NCBI RefSeq assembly: GCF_002310495.1 | Contig: NZ_CP023344.1 | Span: forward strand, 1,984,001 to 2,048,000 | Source: Nibricoccus aquaticus | GTDB taxonomy: Bacteria; Verrucomicrobiota; Verrucomicrobiia; Opitutales; Opitutaceae | DNA: 64,000 nucleotides | Reading direction: 5' to 3' | The notes under the pieces: generated by a model | Databases searched by the model: none | The model's input: only the letters and a program-made list of their open reading frames with translations | What the model was told of the DNA's origin: nothing | Position numbers and translations under genes: made by a program | Shown here: positions 8,104-16,800 of the stretch, piece after piece | How the letters are laid out: each line of letters starts with the position of its first letter | Numbering within the stretch: the stretch's first letter is position 1

Positions 8104-8808
8104 ATGAAAACCAAAAAGAAGAGCTACACCGTCTACTTCGCCAGCGAGCTCTTCAGCCTCAAGCACCTCATCGGAAACGCGTACCTGGCCGAGGCCATCT
8201 ACGAAAAATCGCACGGCCGCTACCTCTGCGTCCTGCCCCAAAATTTGGAGCAGCGCGGCAACACCGCTCAATCCATCCGCGATCAGGACATCCGCACGCT
8301 CCTCGAGTGCGACCTCGGCCTCTTCAACTACGACGGCCCCGAACTCGATTCCGGCACCGTCGTCGAATTCATGTTCGCGAAATTCGCCGACATCCCCTCG
8401 GTCATCCTCCGCAGCGATTTCCGCCACGGCGGCGACCAGCGCGGCGACCCGTGGAACCTCATGACGAGTTTTTATCCGCGCACCGCCAACGTCATCCTCG
8501 ACAGCCTCGGCCTCTACAAAGCCCAGCTCGGTAACCGCCACCGCGGCAACGCCCCCCTCGACGAAGTCGTCCGCCTCGCCGGACAACACAGCTCCGCCGG
8601 CGCCCAGCTCATGTGCGAACAAATCGCCCAGGCCTGCGTCCGCGCCCTCGACCGCGTCGTCGCCACCGAGCCCATCATGCCCAAACACCTCCGCGAAGAA
8701 GTCTACCACTGGCTAGCGCTGATGCCCGGTTTCAAAGGTAAGGAAAAAGAACTCCGCAAAGACCTCGAAAAAATCCTCGAACGCAAAGTCGACCACGACC
8801 TCCTCTAA
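8104..8808 (+). CDS. Nucleoside 2-deoxyribosyltransferase-like protein
   Basis: The 234-residue protein carries the nucleoside deoxyribosyltransferase signature: TVYFASELF at the N-terminus, RDQDIRTLLECDLGLFNYDG in the middle and LDSGTVVEFMFA, in which Glu88 aligns with the catalytic nucleophile of the family. Family members move deoxyribose between bases or hydrolyse nucleosides. It is longer than classical enzymes (about 150-165 aa), with an extra C-terminal helical region from about residue 150. The gene for uracil phosphoribosyltransferase lies 450 bases downstream, which fits a role in nucleoside salvage. Confidence 0.8.
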   Translation: MKTKKKSYTVYFASELFSLKHLIGNAYLAEAIYEKSHGRYLCVLPQNLEQRGNTAQSIRDQDIRTLLECDLGLFNYDGPELDSGTVVEFMFAKFADIPSVILRSDFRHGGDQRGDPWNLMTSFYPRTANVILDSLGLYKAQLGNRHRGNAPLDEVVRLAGQHSSAGAQLMCEQIAQACVRALDRVVATEPIMPKHLREEVYHWLALMPGFKGKEKELRKDLEKILERKVDHDLL

Positions 8809-8874
8809 CCCGTCCCGTAGCCACGAGCGCCAGCGAGTGGAGCTTCCCCCGTCGCACATTCACGCTCCTTCCGG

Positions 8875-8898
8875 ATGGACGACCTCCGTGTCGTCCAT
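8875..8898. repeat. Perfect palindrome ATGGACGAC / GTCGTCCAT
   Basis: Nine-base arms with the spacer CTCCGT. It is nearly identical to the unit at 35663-35695. Confidence 0.75.
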
Positions 8899-9067
8899 TC
8901 CGTCTCCGACAATCCCTTTAATCCCAACAATCCTGTCCAAAACTCCGCCCGCTCCGAACCATTAGCGTCCCTCAGCGCTCTTTAGCGGTTAAAGAAATCC
9001 GTCCTCCGCCTCCTCCGAAAAATTCGCGTCCCTTAGCGTACATTCGCGATTAAAAAATTCCCCTTCC

Positions 9068-9155
9068 GCCATCAGTGCCCATCAGTGGTTAAAATTTCCG
9101 ACACCACTCCCCTTCCGCCATCCCTCCCCATCTGTGCCATCTGTGGTTAAAAAAT
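9068..9155. repeat. Dispersed repeat CACAGATG family (copies 3 and 4)
   Basis: Two tandem, slightly different copies: GCCATCAGTGCCCATCAGTG with GGTTAAAATT (9068-9099), and GCCATCCCTCCCCATCTGTG with CCATCTGTGGTTAAAA (9117-9155). Confidence 0.7.
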
Positions 9156-9257
9156 AATCCCACCGCACCCACCCGTTTCTCAGTCTCCGCCCCTAGCCTC
9201 TCCCGTTCTGACTCTGGCCTCTCACGTTCTGGCATCTGCCCTCCGATCTGATCCCAC

Positions 9258-9875
9258 ATGCCCCTCCACGTCCTCACCCACCCGCTCGCCGCGCACCTCG
9301 TCACCCACCTGCGCGATAAGACCACCGAGCCCGCCACCTTCCGCCGCCTCACCCACCAGCTCTCGCTCCTCCTCGCGCTTAAAGCCACCCACGATCTCCC
9401 CACGCGCGAGATCCCGATCGACACGCCCCTCGAACACACCGCCGGCCGCGTCCTCATCAAACCCCTCGTCGTCGTCCCCATTCTCCGCGCCGGCCTCGGC
9501 ATGGTGGAGACCATCGTCGACCTCTTCCCCGACGTCTCCATCGGCTACATCGGACTCGAACGCGACCACACCACCGCCATCGCCCGCAGCTACTACTGCA
9601 AACTCCCCCCGCTCGAAGGCACCCGCATCCTCCTCGTAGACCCCATGCTCGCCACCGGCGGCTCGGCCGTAAACGCCCTCGACGTCATCGCCCAACGCGG
9701 CGGTCAAGACATGCACCTCCTCAACGTCGTCGCCTCCCCCGAAGGCGTCCGCGCAGTCGAGAAAGCGCACCCCAACGTCCCCATCTACGCCGCCGCCCTC
9801 GACCGCGAATTAGATTCTCGCAAATACATCCTCCCCGGCCTCGGCGACTTCGGCGACCGCCTCTACGGCACGTGA
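9258..9875 (+). CDS. upp: Uracil phosphoribosyltransferase
   Basis: The 205-residue enzyme converts uracil and PRPP to UMP and pyrophosphate in pyrimidine salvage. Clear family motifs are PILRAGLGMV (substrate loop), YIGLERDH, the PRPP-binding loop LLVDPMLATGGSA (about residues 127-139) and the uracil-binding C-terminus LPGLGDFGDRLYGT. Length and order match Upp proteins (about 208 aa). It follows the deoxyribosyltransferase-like gene, supporting a small salvage cluster. Confidence 0.96.
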   Translation: MPLHVLTHPLAAHLVTHLRDKTTEPATFRRLTHQLSLLLALKATHDLPTREIPIDTPLEHTAGRVLIKPLVVVPILRAGLGMVETIVDLFPDVSIGYIGLERDHTTAIARSYYCKLPPLEGTRILLVDPMLATGGSAVNALDVIAQRGGQDMHLLNVVASPEGVRAVEKAHPNVPIYAAALDRELDSRKYILPGLGDFGDRLYGT

Positions 9876-9935
9876 GCTGAAGCGAGAAATGCGTAGTAGT
9901 TCAATGACGCTAACACGCGATATTCAGATCTCCAA

Positions 9936-10736
9936 ATGCTGCCCAAATCGCTCTTCAAACATTACTCTGCGAGCTTACAATCTCTCGAAAATATCAAGCG
10001 GCAGTGCTTCTTCTTTGGCGGGGTCGACGCATTCAATGATCCTTTCGAGTGCCAGATAGCTCCGGCATCAGCCAACGACAATGACACCGTGATTCAAATG
10101 ATGAGGGACCACTACTCAAGCTCCCCCGACATTCCCGATTCGATTCGGCAGGGCATTCAGAAAATGGATCCGCTTGAATTCAGAGACATGCTCAAACGTT
10201 CGGCTGTGGATATGGTCGCCCAATCAAAAAAAGATTTCATAGCCCATCGCGGGGTGACATGTTTCTCTGAGCGAAACGAGAACCTCTTGATGTGGTCACA
10301 TTACTCGTCAGGCGGAACTGGCGTTTGTTTGGAATTTAGCACCAACAGCGAAATTTTCGAGAAGGCGATTAAGGTTCACTACAAAGAGAAGCCTCCGGTC
10401 TTGGACGCCTTGGATATCCTGATGAGCGTGTTCGGAACCAGAAAAGCCACATGGATAGATGACATGTACTGCACCAAGCCTGCAGACTGGCACTATGAAC
10501 GCGAATGGCGGGTAATTCACCGTTCACGTGGAACAGTCTACATCTACCCAAAAGAGTCTTTGAAAGCCGTCTACTTTGGCCCTCGATGCACTAGAGAATT
10601 TGTCGAGATCGTTTGCTTAACGCTGCTTGGCCAGAACAGAGCTGTAGAATTCTGGAAAGGTGCCATCAGCCACACAAAATACGCGGTCGAATTTGAGCGT
10701 TTCACCTATACTCCTAACTGCGAGATCGTGAAATAG
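9936..10736 (+). CDS. DUF2971 domain-containing protein
   Basis: This 266-residue soluble protein matches DUF2971: LFKHYSASLQSLENI at the N-terminus, FFFGGVDAFNDPFEC, GVTCFSERNENLLMWSHYS in the centre and WHYEREWRVIH near residue 190. The family is of unknown function and scattered patchily across bacteria. Base composition is clearly less GC-rich than its neighbours and codon choice is more relaxed, suggesting recent transfer. A weak hairpin follows (ACCAGAA/TTCTGGT, 10748-10770). Confidence 0.88.
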   Translation: MLPKSLFKHYSASLQSLENIKRQCFFFGGVDAFNDPFECQIAPASANDNDTVIQMMRDHYSSSPDIPDSIRQGIQKMDPLEFRDMLKRSAVDMVAQSKKDFIAHRGVTCFSERNENLLMWSHYSSGGTGVCLEFSTNSEIFEKAIKVHYKEKPPVLDALDILMSVFGTRKATWIDDMYCTKPADWHYEREWRVIHRSRGTVYIYPKESLKAVYFGPRCTREFVEIVCLTLLGQNRAVEFWKGAISHTKYAVEFERFTYTPNCEIVK

Positions 10737-10747
10737 CCTGCGACGAT

Positions 10748-10770
10748 ACCAGAAACACATCTGTTCTGGT
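10748..10770 (+). terminator. Possible weak terminator hairpin after the DUF2971 gene
   Basis: Seven-base arms ACCAGAA and TTCTGGT with a 9-base loop sit 12 bases after the stop. Only TTCC follows rather than a run of T, so the call is weak. Confidence 0.3.
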
Positions 10771-10809
10771 TTCCCCAGTGCTACGCAGATAGTCTCGCGC
10801 ATCACCGCG

Positions 10810-10938
10810 ATGATCGAATTCCTCGCCCCACCCCCCACTATCGACAGCGACCACCCGGCGATCATCACCACGCTCCACCGCTGGCCCACCGCCCAGGAAG
10901 TCCGCGCCAACCTCCCCGATCATCCACCCGCACCATGA
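10810..10938 (+). CDS. Small 42-residue open frame overlapping the TonB-like gene
   Basis: An ATG at 10810 opens a 42-residue frame (MIEFLAPPPTIDSDHP..) with GC-rich codon use like the resident genes. Its TGA overlaps the next gene's ATG (ATGA, 10935-10938), the arrangement of translationally coupled genes. I recognise no family. It could be a true small protein or the remnant of a larger gene interrupted when the DUF2971 gene arrived. Confidence 0.35.
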   Translation: MIEFLAPPPTIDSDHPAIITTLHRWPTAQEVRANLPDHPPAP

Positions 10939-11378
10939 AATCCTTCGCCGCCGTCCGCATCACCACCTCCCTCACCCTCCTCGCCTGCGCCCTCCTCATC
11001 GCCGCCTGCCAGAGCAAACCCGCGCCACCCACCGCCCTCACGGCCGAACCCCCGCCTCCCCCCACCGGCATCCTCAGCGCCACCGAGGTCGATCAAGCCC
11101 CCCGCCTCCTCAAATACCCGCCGCCCCGCCCCGACTACCCCGCCGATATGCGCCGGGAAAACATCTCCGGCTCCGCCACCGTCCGCTTCATCATCACCCA
11201 CGACGCCCGCATCATCGACATCACCGTCATCCAGGCCACGCATCCATCTTTCGGCGACGCCGCCGCCCGCGCCATCGCCAGGTGGCAATACTCCCCCGCC
11301 GTCAAAGACGGCCAGCCCATCGCCTGCTACCTCTCCGTCCCCGTCGTCTTCGACATCACCGGCAAGGGTGCCCCGTAA
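10935..11378 (+). CDS. TonB C-terminal domain lipoprotein
   Basis: The 147-residue protein has a lipoprotein signal peptide with lipobox IAAC (lipidated Cys25). A short proline-rich spacer follows, then a TonB C-terminal domain: YPADMRRENISGSATVRFII, IDITVIQATHPSFG and AARAIARWQYSPAVKDGQP. TonB domains contact TonB-dependent receptors, and a receptor gene lies 2.5 kb away on the other strand. A lipid anchor in place of the usual N-terminal membrane helix is unusual, since it could not couple to ExbB/ExbD in the normal way; a structural or regulatory role is possible. Confidence 0.85.
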   Translation: MKSFAAVRITTSLTLLACALLIAACQSKPAPPTALTAEPPPPPTGILSATEVDQAPRLLKYPPPRPDYPADMRRENISGSATVRFIITHDARIIDITVIQATHPSFGDAAARAIARWQYSPAVKDGQPIACYLSVPVVFDITGKGAP

Positions 11379-11381
11379 ACG

Positions 11382-12371
11382 CTAGACATCGCTCGCGCAT
11401 CGGAACCCGATGTTCGTCGTGCTCGTGTCGGCGCCGTTGCGATTGCGCGCATCCACCCGGTACCGGTTGCAGTAACTCGCGTGGCAAAGATAACTCCCGC
11501 CACGCATCACCCGCTCGTTCCCCTTTTCCGGCCCCGCCGGATTTTCCCTCGGTGACACACGATAATACCCCGCGCCGAACCAGTCCGCGCACCACTCCCA
11601 GACATTCCCCGTCATCTGATAAAGCCCGTACGCGTTCGGCCTGAAACTCTGCGCCGGCGCCACGCCCGCATGCCCGTCCGCCGCCGTGTTCTTCGACGGG
11701 AAAACGCCCTGCCACACATTCATGCGATGCCGCCCTTCCGGCTCCAAGACATCGCCCCAAGGAAAACGATTCCCCGCCGGCAACCCGCCCCGCGCCGCAA
11801 ACTCCCACTCCGCCTCCGTCGGCAGCCGCTTCTTCACCCAAGTCGCATACGCGACCGCATCGTTCCACGAGACATGCACGACCGGATGCTTCCAGCGTTG
11901 CTTGATGTTTGACCCCGCACCCTCCGGATGCCGCCAAGTCGCCCCATCCACCCGGCACCACCACTCGCTCCCGCGCACCACACCACGCACCGCGCTCGCC
12001 AGCTGCTTCGCGCTGAGATCTCCCTCAAAAACAAAACTCCACCCAAAACGCTCCGCCTCCGTCTTGTAGCCCGTCGCATTCACGAAATCGTTGAACTGCT
12101 CGTTCGTGACCGTCGTCGCATCGAGGTAAAACGGCGCCACCGTCACCGCATGCACCGGCCCTTCTCCATCCAGCGGGAAACCATAGTCGCGCTCGTTGCC
12201 CATTAAAAAATCCCCGCCCGGGATCAGTTTCATTCCCGACGTATTGGCATTCCGGGCACGCTTTCCCGGCAACTCTCCGCCGCCAGCCGGTTCCACTGCC
12301 GCCGATTCGCCGCGCGCCGGTGCGCAACAGCCCTTGGCTTTTTGCCCATCGGCGGCGGCAGAGGATTCCAT
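11382..12371 (-). CDS. Formylglycine-generating enzyme (sulfatase-modifying factor)
   Basis: This 329-residue enzyme oxidises the active-site cysteine of type I sulfatases to C-alpha-formylglycine. The FGE-sulfatase fold is clear: GGDFLMGNERDYGFPLDGEG, VTNEQFNDFVNATGY, RLPTEAEWEFAARGG and GNVWEWCADWFG. The C-terminal segment carries Cys296 and Cys301 in GGSYLCHASYCNRYR, the two metal-binding catalytic cysteines of true FGEs, so it is a functional maturase rather than a generic SUMF1-fold protein. The N-terminal 45 residues include a CC pair and look unstructured. It is the last gene of the operon, 15 bases after the sulfatase stop, which gives a matched enzyme-maturase pair. Confidence 0.93.
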   Translation of the reverse strand: MESSAAADGQKAKGCCAPARGESAAVEPAGGGELPGKRARNANTSGMKLIPGGDFLMGNERDYGFPLDGEGPVHAVTVAPFYLDATTVTNEQFNDFVNATGYKTEAERFGWSFVFEGDLSAKQLASAVRGVVRGSEWWCRVDGATWRHPEGAGSNIKQRWKHPVVHVSWNDAVAYATWVKKRLPTEAEWEFAARGGLPAGNRFPWGDVLEPEGRHRMNVWQGVFPSKNTAADGHAGVAPAQSFRPNAYGLYQMTGNVWEWCADWFGAGYYRVSPRENPAGPEKGNERVMRGGSYLCHASYCNRYRVDARNRNGADTSTTNIGFRCASDV

Positions 12372-12386
12372 AATTACGCGCGCACC

Positions 12387-13889
12387 TTACGGCGCCGGCT
12401 CCGCCTGATCGCGCACATGCGCTTTCACGAGCGCCGCGAGTTCAGTCACGACTTCGCGATAACGCGGATCGCCCACGAGATTTTTCAACTCGTGCGGATC
12501 GTTCTTTGGATCGGTGAGAAACGCGCCGGGATCGCGACCGAAAAATTCGGCGTAGCGCCACTTCTCCGTACGCACCGCCACGCCGGTCACGCCACGGTCG
12601 CGCTCGTTCCAGACGGTGTACGCGGGCTTGTCCCACGCAGCCTCCGGATCGTCCAGCAGCGGCGTGAGATCGGCTCCATCGAGTCCGTCTGGAACCGGCA
12701 GTTTTGCGAGCGCCGCGAGCGTCGGGTAAAGATCCACCGACTGCACGATGCGCGTGGAGGCACAGCCATTTCCTTTCGCACGCGGATCGTGGATGATCAG
12801 CGGAACCCGCGCGCCCTGCTCCCACAACGAGCCCGCCTTCGACCACTTGCCCTTCTCGCCGAGCTGATAGCCGTGATCGCTCCAGAAAACGACGATCGTC
12901 GATTCGCGCAGACCGAGTTTATCGAGTTCTGCGAGCACGCGTCCGACGTTCCAATCCACGTACGACACGCACGCGAGATACGCGCGGATGTACGCCTTGG
13001 CCTCCTCCGGTGTCGCATCGCGTCGCACGAAAAGGTCCGCGTTATTGGGCCGGATCGAGCCGTTCGGAAACCCTTCGGGCACGGTGGGCCGCGGTGCGAA
13101 ATCGACCGGTAGCGTGATGCTTTCGAGCGGGTACTTGTCGAAGAACTCCTTCGGCGCGACCAGCGGGCTGTGCGGTTTCGAAAATCCGCACGCCAGGAAA
13201 AACGGCGCGTCAGCCTGTTTCCACCGCCGCAAATGTTCGATCGCCCGGTCCGCGACGCGCGTGTCACCCTGCGTGGCGACCGCCTCGCCTTCGACGGCTT
13301 CCCAGCGATCGGAACTCCTCGCTCGCGTGAGGTCGCCGGCTGCGATTTGTTGAGTGTGCTTTTGCTGTTCCGTGTCGGTCACGGCCCGAGCGCCGATCGG
13401 TGTCAGCGTTTGTTTTCCGTAGGCGTGTGGCTCTCCGCCCTCCGTCCAGGCCTCGAAATCGTCGATGTTGCCGTGGAAAACTTTTCCGGTGCGCAGAGTT
13501 TGATAGCCATGCGCCTTGAAGTATTTCGGCAGGCTCACCAAGTCCGGGTAAACGCCGTTGAACCAGTTGCGATTACTATAAAGCCCGGTCGTGGTCGGAT
13601 AACGCCCGATGAGCATCGAGGTGCGCGACGGATTGCACAGCGGATACTGGCAATAAGCGTTTTCGAAACGCACGCCTTGCGCGCCAAGCCGGTCAATGGC
13701 CGGCGTCTGCGCGAGCGGATGTCCGTAGGAGCCGAGGTCCGTGCGCAAATCGTCCGAGAGGATGAAAAGCACATTGAGCGGACGCTCAGTGCCAGTCGCG
13801 GCCGCCACCCGTTCGGCGGCAGGCAGCGTGCCCAAGGCGGCGCCAAACGCGGCCGCCGTGGTGGTGAGAAGTGACGTCAGTTTGTTCAT
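12387..13889 (-). CDS. Type I (Cys-type) sulfatase, iduronate-2-sulfatase-like
   Basis: The 500-residue exported sulfatase begins MNKLTSLLTTTAAAFGAALG, a signal peptide; I place the start at 13889 because upstream in-frame sequence overlaps the receptor gene. Metal ligands are in FILSDDLRTDLG (Asp46, Asp47). The active-site motif is LCNPSRTSMLIGR with Cys85 as the formylglycine precursor. FWSDHGYQLGEKGKWSK carries the C-terminal metal ligands. The CQYPLCNPSR context resembles the iduronate-2-sulfatase/S1_7 group, so a sulfated polysaccharide is a likely substrate. It sits 4 bases after the TonB receptor gene and 15 before the maturase. Confidence 0.93.
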   Translation of the reverse strand: MNKLTSLLTTTAAAFGAALGTLPAAERVAAATGTERPLNVLFILSDDLRTDLGSYGHPLAQTPAIDRLGAQGVRFENAYCQYPLCNPSRTSMLIGRYPTTTGLYSNRNWFNGVYPDLVSLPKYFKAHGYQTLRTGKVFHGNIDDFEAWTEGGEPHAYGKQTLTPIGARAVTDTEQQKHTQQIAAGDLTRARSSDRWEAVEGEAVATQGDTRVADRAIEHLRRWKQADAPFFLACGFSKPHSPLVAPKEFFDKYPLESITLPVDFAPRPTVPEGFPNGSIRPNNADLFVRRDATPEEAKAYIRAYLACVSYVDWNVGRVLAELDKLGLRESTIVVFWSDHGYQLGEKGKWSKAGSLWEQGARVPLIIHDPRAKGNGCASTRIVQSVDLYPTLAALAKLPVPDGLDGADLTPLLDDPEAAWDKPAYTVWNERDRGVTGVAVRTEKWRYAEFFGRDPGAFLTDPKNDPHELKNLVGDPRYREVVTELAALVKAHVRDQAEPAP

Positions 13890-13893
13890 GGGG

Positions 13894-16800
13894 TCAGAAC
13901 GAGAACGAGTTGGTGAGCACGAAAGTACGCGGCTCGACGAGATTGTAGACCTGCACGATACCTGAACTGTCCACGCGTTGCGCGAGCGGATCATCGTCGT
14001 CCAGTAAGTTACGGACATTCAGCTGCACGCGCCACTGGAGTTTTCCATCGAGGAACGTACGGCTGTAACCGACAAACGCATCGAACGCCGTCAGCGCATC
14101 GCTGTAATAAGGACGCGTGGTGTCTATCGCCTGGAGATCGCCAGTCGTGAGTCCGGGATAGGAAAACTCCAGCTGCGAAGCGGGCACTGTCGTCGTGGCA
14201 TAGCCAAGCACGGCCTTGCTGCGCCAGATGTAGCTGCCGCCGATGAAGGCGTTTTTGAGCGGTCCGTTTGCCACCGTGTAGCGCGTCGTCGCATTCACGC
14301 GGTATTTGCGAATCGCGGGATTGGAACGGCCATCCTGCGCGCGGATAAAATTCCAGCTGGAGATGACGTTCGTGTTGATGAAATTCGCCACCGTGCGACT
14401 GGGATCGTTGTGCAGCGGAGAGTTCGCGTATGCGGCCCAGACCGGCAGACGCGTATTGATAAACGCGAACCAGTCCGAAGCGATGTCCGTCTCGACCGAT
14501 TCGGTTTCCGAGAAGCTTGTGCTCAAACGCCACTGGCGCGTGGGATTGGCGACGAGTTCGACTTCGTAACCTTCCGACTGCGTATTCGACGACACGTCGT
14601 AAACTTCGCGCCCGGCGAAACTCGTGCCCGGCGCATTCGCGGCGACGGCGTTTCCATACGAAGCGTACGCGGCGTTGATCGGCGCGCCCGCGTTCAACAC
14701 GCTCTTCTCGATGTTAAACACGGTGTCGCGAAACGGATTGATGCCGCCGATGCCGGCGCCGGCGCGGTAGCCGGAAAGACCTTCGAGCAGGATCGATTCG
14801 TAGCGGTTCACGCGCAGGGAAATCTGTTCGTTGAGCAAGTTCAGGCTGAAGCCATAGTCCTTGCCCGTGCCGTCGCCCGTGGGCTTGAGCGATCCGTCGA
14901 GATCGAGCGTCGAAGCGCTCGACGGGTTCTGGCTGTTCGACTCGTTGTAATGCAGCGAAAGCCATTTGAAGGGATGCGCCACCGCGCCTTTCAGATCGGT
15001 GCGGAGCGTCTTTTTGCTGACGCGGTTGAAGACATCGAAGCGCCCCACCAGCGATCCGGGCACACCGGCGCGCGTAGTGGCGCCGATCGCTTCGTCGTTA
15101 CGTTTTCCATAGGTAAGCACGAGACGATCCTGCAACAGGAAGTGCTGCGTGGCGTAGAGCTGGGTCTGCAGATCCCCCGCGCTGCCGTTGGCAGCGGCGA
15201 AGGTCGCATTGGTCGCGAACGGCGAAGTGAGCGTCGTGTTCGTGCCAGGCAGCGTGTATCCGGAAAATAGATCGAACGGGATGTTCACATGGTAAACTCC
15301 GCCGGAATTCGCGTCATCCGGACGATCCACGTAAACGCGGTAGTAAGGCACGGCGCCTCCGCCCACGACGCTCGGAGTCGAGCGCTGGAGTATGCGCCAG
15401 TTGCGATCGCGGGCGAGCAGGCCGGCGATGCGGTGACGCCCGAGCCAGCGCGCGCCGCCTTTTTCTCCGGTGAAATCGAGTTCGTACGACGCCGTACCGC
15501 GCCAGTTTTGATTATGATTCCACGCTGTGCCCGAGGCGACGGTGCCCTGGATGTAATAGCGGCCGGCGTTGGGATTGAGCGTCACGCCGTCTGGCAGATA
15601 ACGATTCGCATCGACCATCAGCGCAGTCGCGCCGACATCGCCGAACTCCACGAAGCACTGCTTGTACGCCTCTTCGTTGAAACCGAGTTCGACGTAGAAA
15701 TTTTTAAACGGATTCAGCTCGGCACTGCCGCCGCGGATGAAACCGCTCAGGCGATTTTGCAGGCCGTTACCGGTGATGTTGGTGTCGTTCGGAAACACGG
15801 CGGAGTTGTTCACACTGTGATCGAATCCATCGGCGCCGCTGAGCGTCGTGTCATAGCCGCGAGAGATGACTGTGTTGGTCCAGAACGCAGGTGTCACAAA
15901 CGAGCCCTGGCCGAGCACGTAAACCTGACGACTCGTCGCATTCGTGCCGGTGAACGGCAGGAAAACCGGCGAGTAGTTCGCGCTGCCCGGCGTGTTGTTA
16001 TTCGCCGGCGGTGTGTAGCCGAGCGCGTTGTTGAAAATAGGCCGGCCCGCCGCGATCCATGACGATACGCGGTCTTTCACGATCGTATTGCGCACCGGCT
16101 GACGGTCGATCTGCACATCCTCATACCAGCCGCGCAGACTCAACCAGCGCAGCGGCTCGTAGGTCGCAGTGATGTAGGTGCGCTCGGTTTTTTCGAAGTT
16201 AGGCTTACGAAATTCTTCGCCTCGGCTCTTCACGCCGGCCACGCGCACCGAAAGCACGTTCGCGATCAGCGGCTGGTTCACGTCCAGACTGCCGCGCAGG
16301 CCGTCTTCGGAATCGCCGCGGAGCTCGAGGTTCACCCGCGTCTTCCCGTGGCGCGCGCGCTTGAACGCCGTGTCGATGCTGCCCGCGGGATTACCCGAGC
16401 CGAACAAGATCGCGTTGGGCCCGCTCGTGAACGTGAAGCGTTCGGTGTTGTAAGAATCGACCGGCAAATAGGTCGGGAAAAAATCATGCGTGGTGGTCGA
16501 TGACGCCAGACCGCGCGTCCGGCCCTGACCCGAGAACGGATTGAGCGTAAGCGATGTGTTATTCGCTCCAGTGGCGTCGTAGTACTCTTTTGGATTCTCG
16601 ACGTTGAGCGAGTAGCGGAGCGCTTCATCGAGCGTTACCGCGCCGACGTCCTGCAAAAATTCCGGTGTCATCACCGACACTTGCGACGACACATCGCGCA
16701 GCGACGTTTTCAGACGGCTGCCAGCAAGCGTTTCGCGCGCGAGATAGCCCACGTCTTTCGTGGAGCTCACTTGAAACGGGCTCAGCTCCACAAGGCTTTC

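Larger units (their letters stand above)
8809..9257. other. 450-bp intergenic gap packed with dispersed repeats
   Basis: No gene is visible. In order it holds: a GTAGCCACGAGCG palindromic unit (8818-8843); the ATGGACGAC/GTCGTCCAT palindrome (8875-8898); an 'ATCCCTTTAATCCCAACAATCC' block (about 8908-8940) related to 22484-22512; two 'GCGTCCCTTAGCG..GATTAAA' units (about 8960-9055); and two CACAGATG repeats (9068-9099, 9117-9155). The upp promoter must lie within or after these. Confidence 0.65.

Noticed and set aside
11356-11964. Second coding frame opposite the formylglycine-generating enzyme region
   Set aside because: It lacks motifs and overlaps the catalytic C-terminal region of the enzyme, whose frame is well supported.
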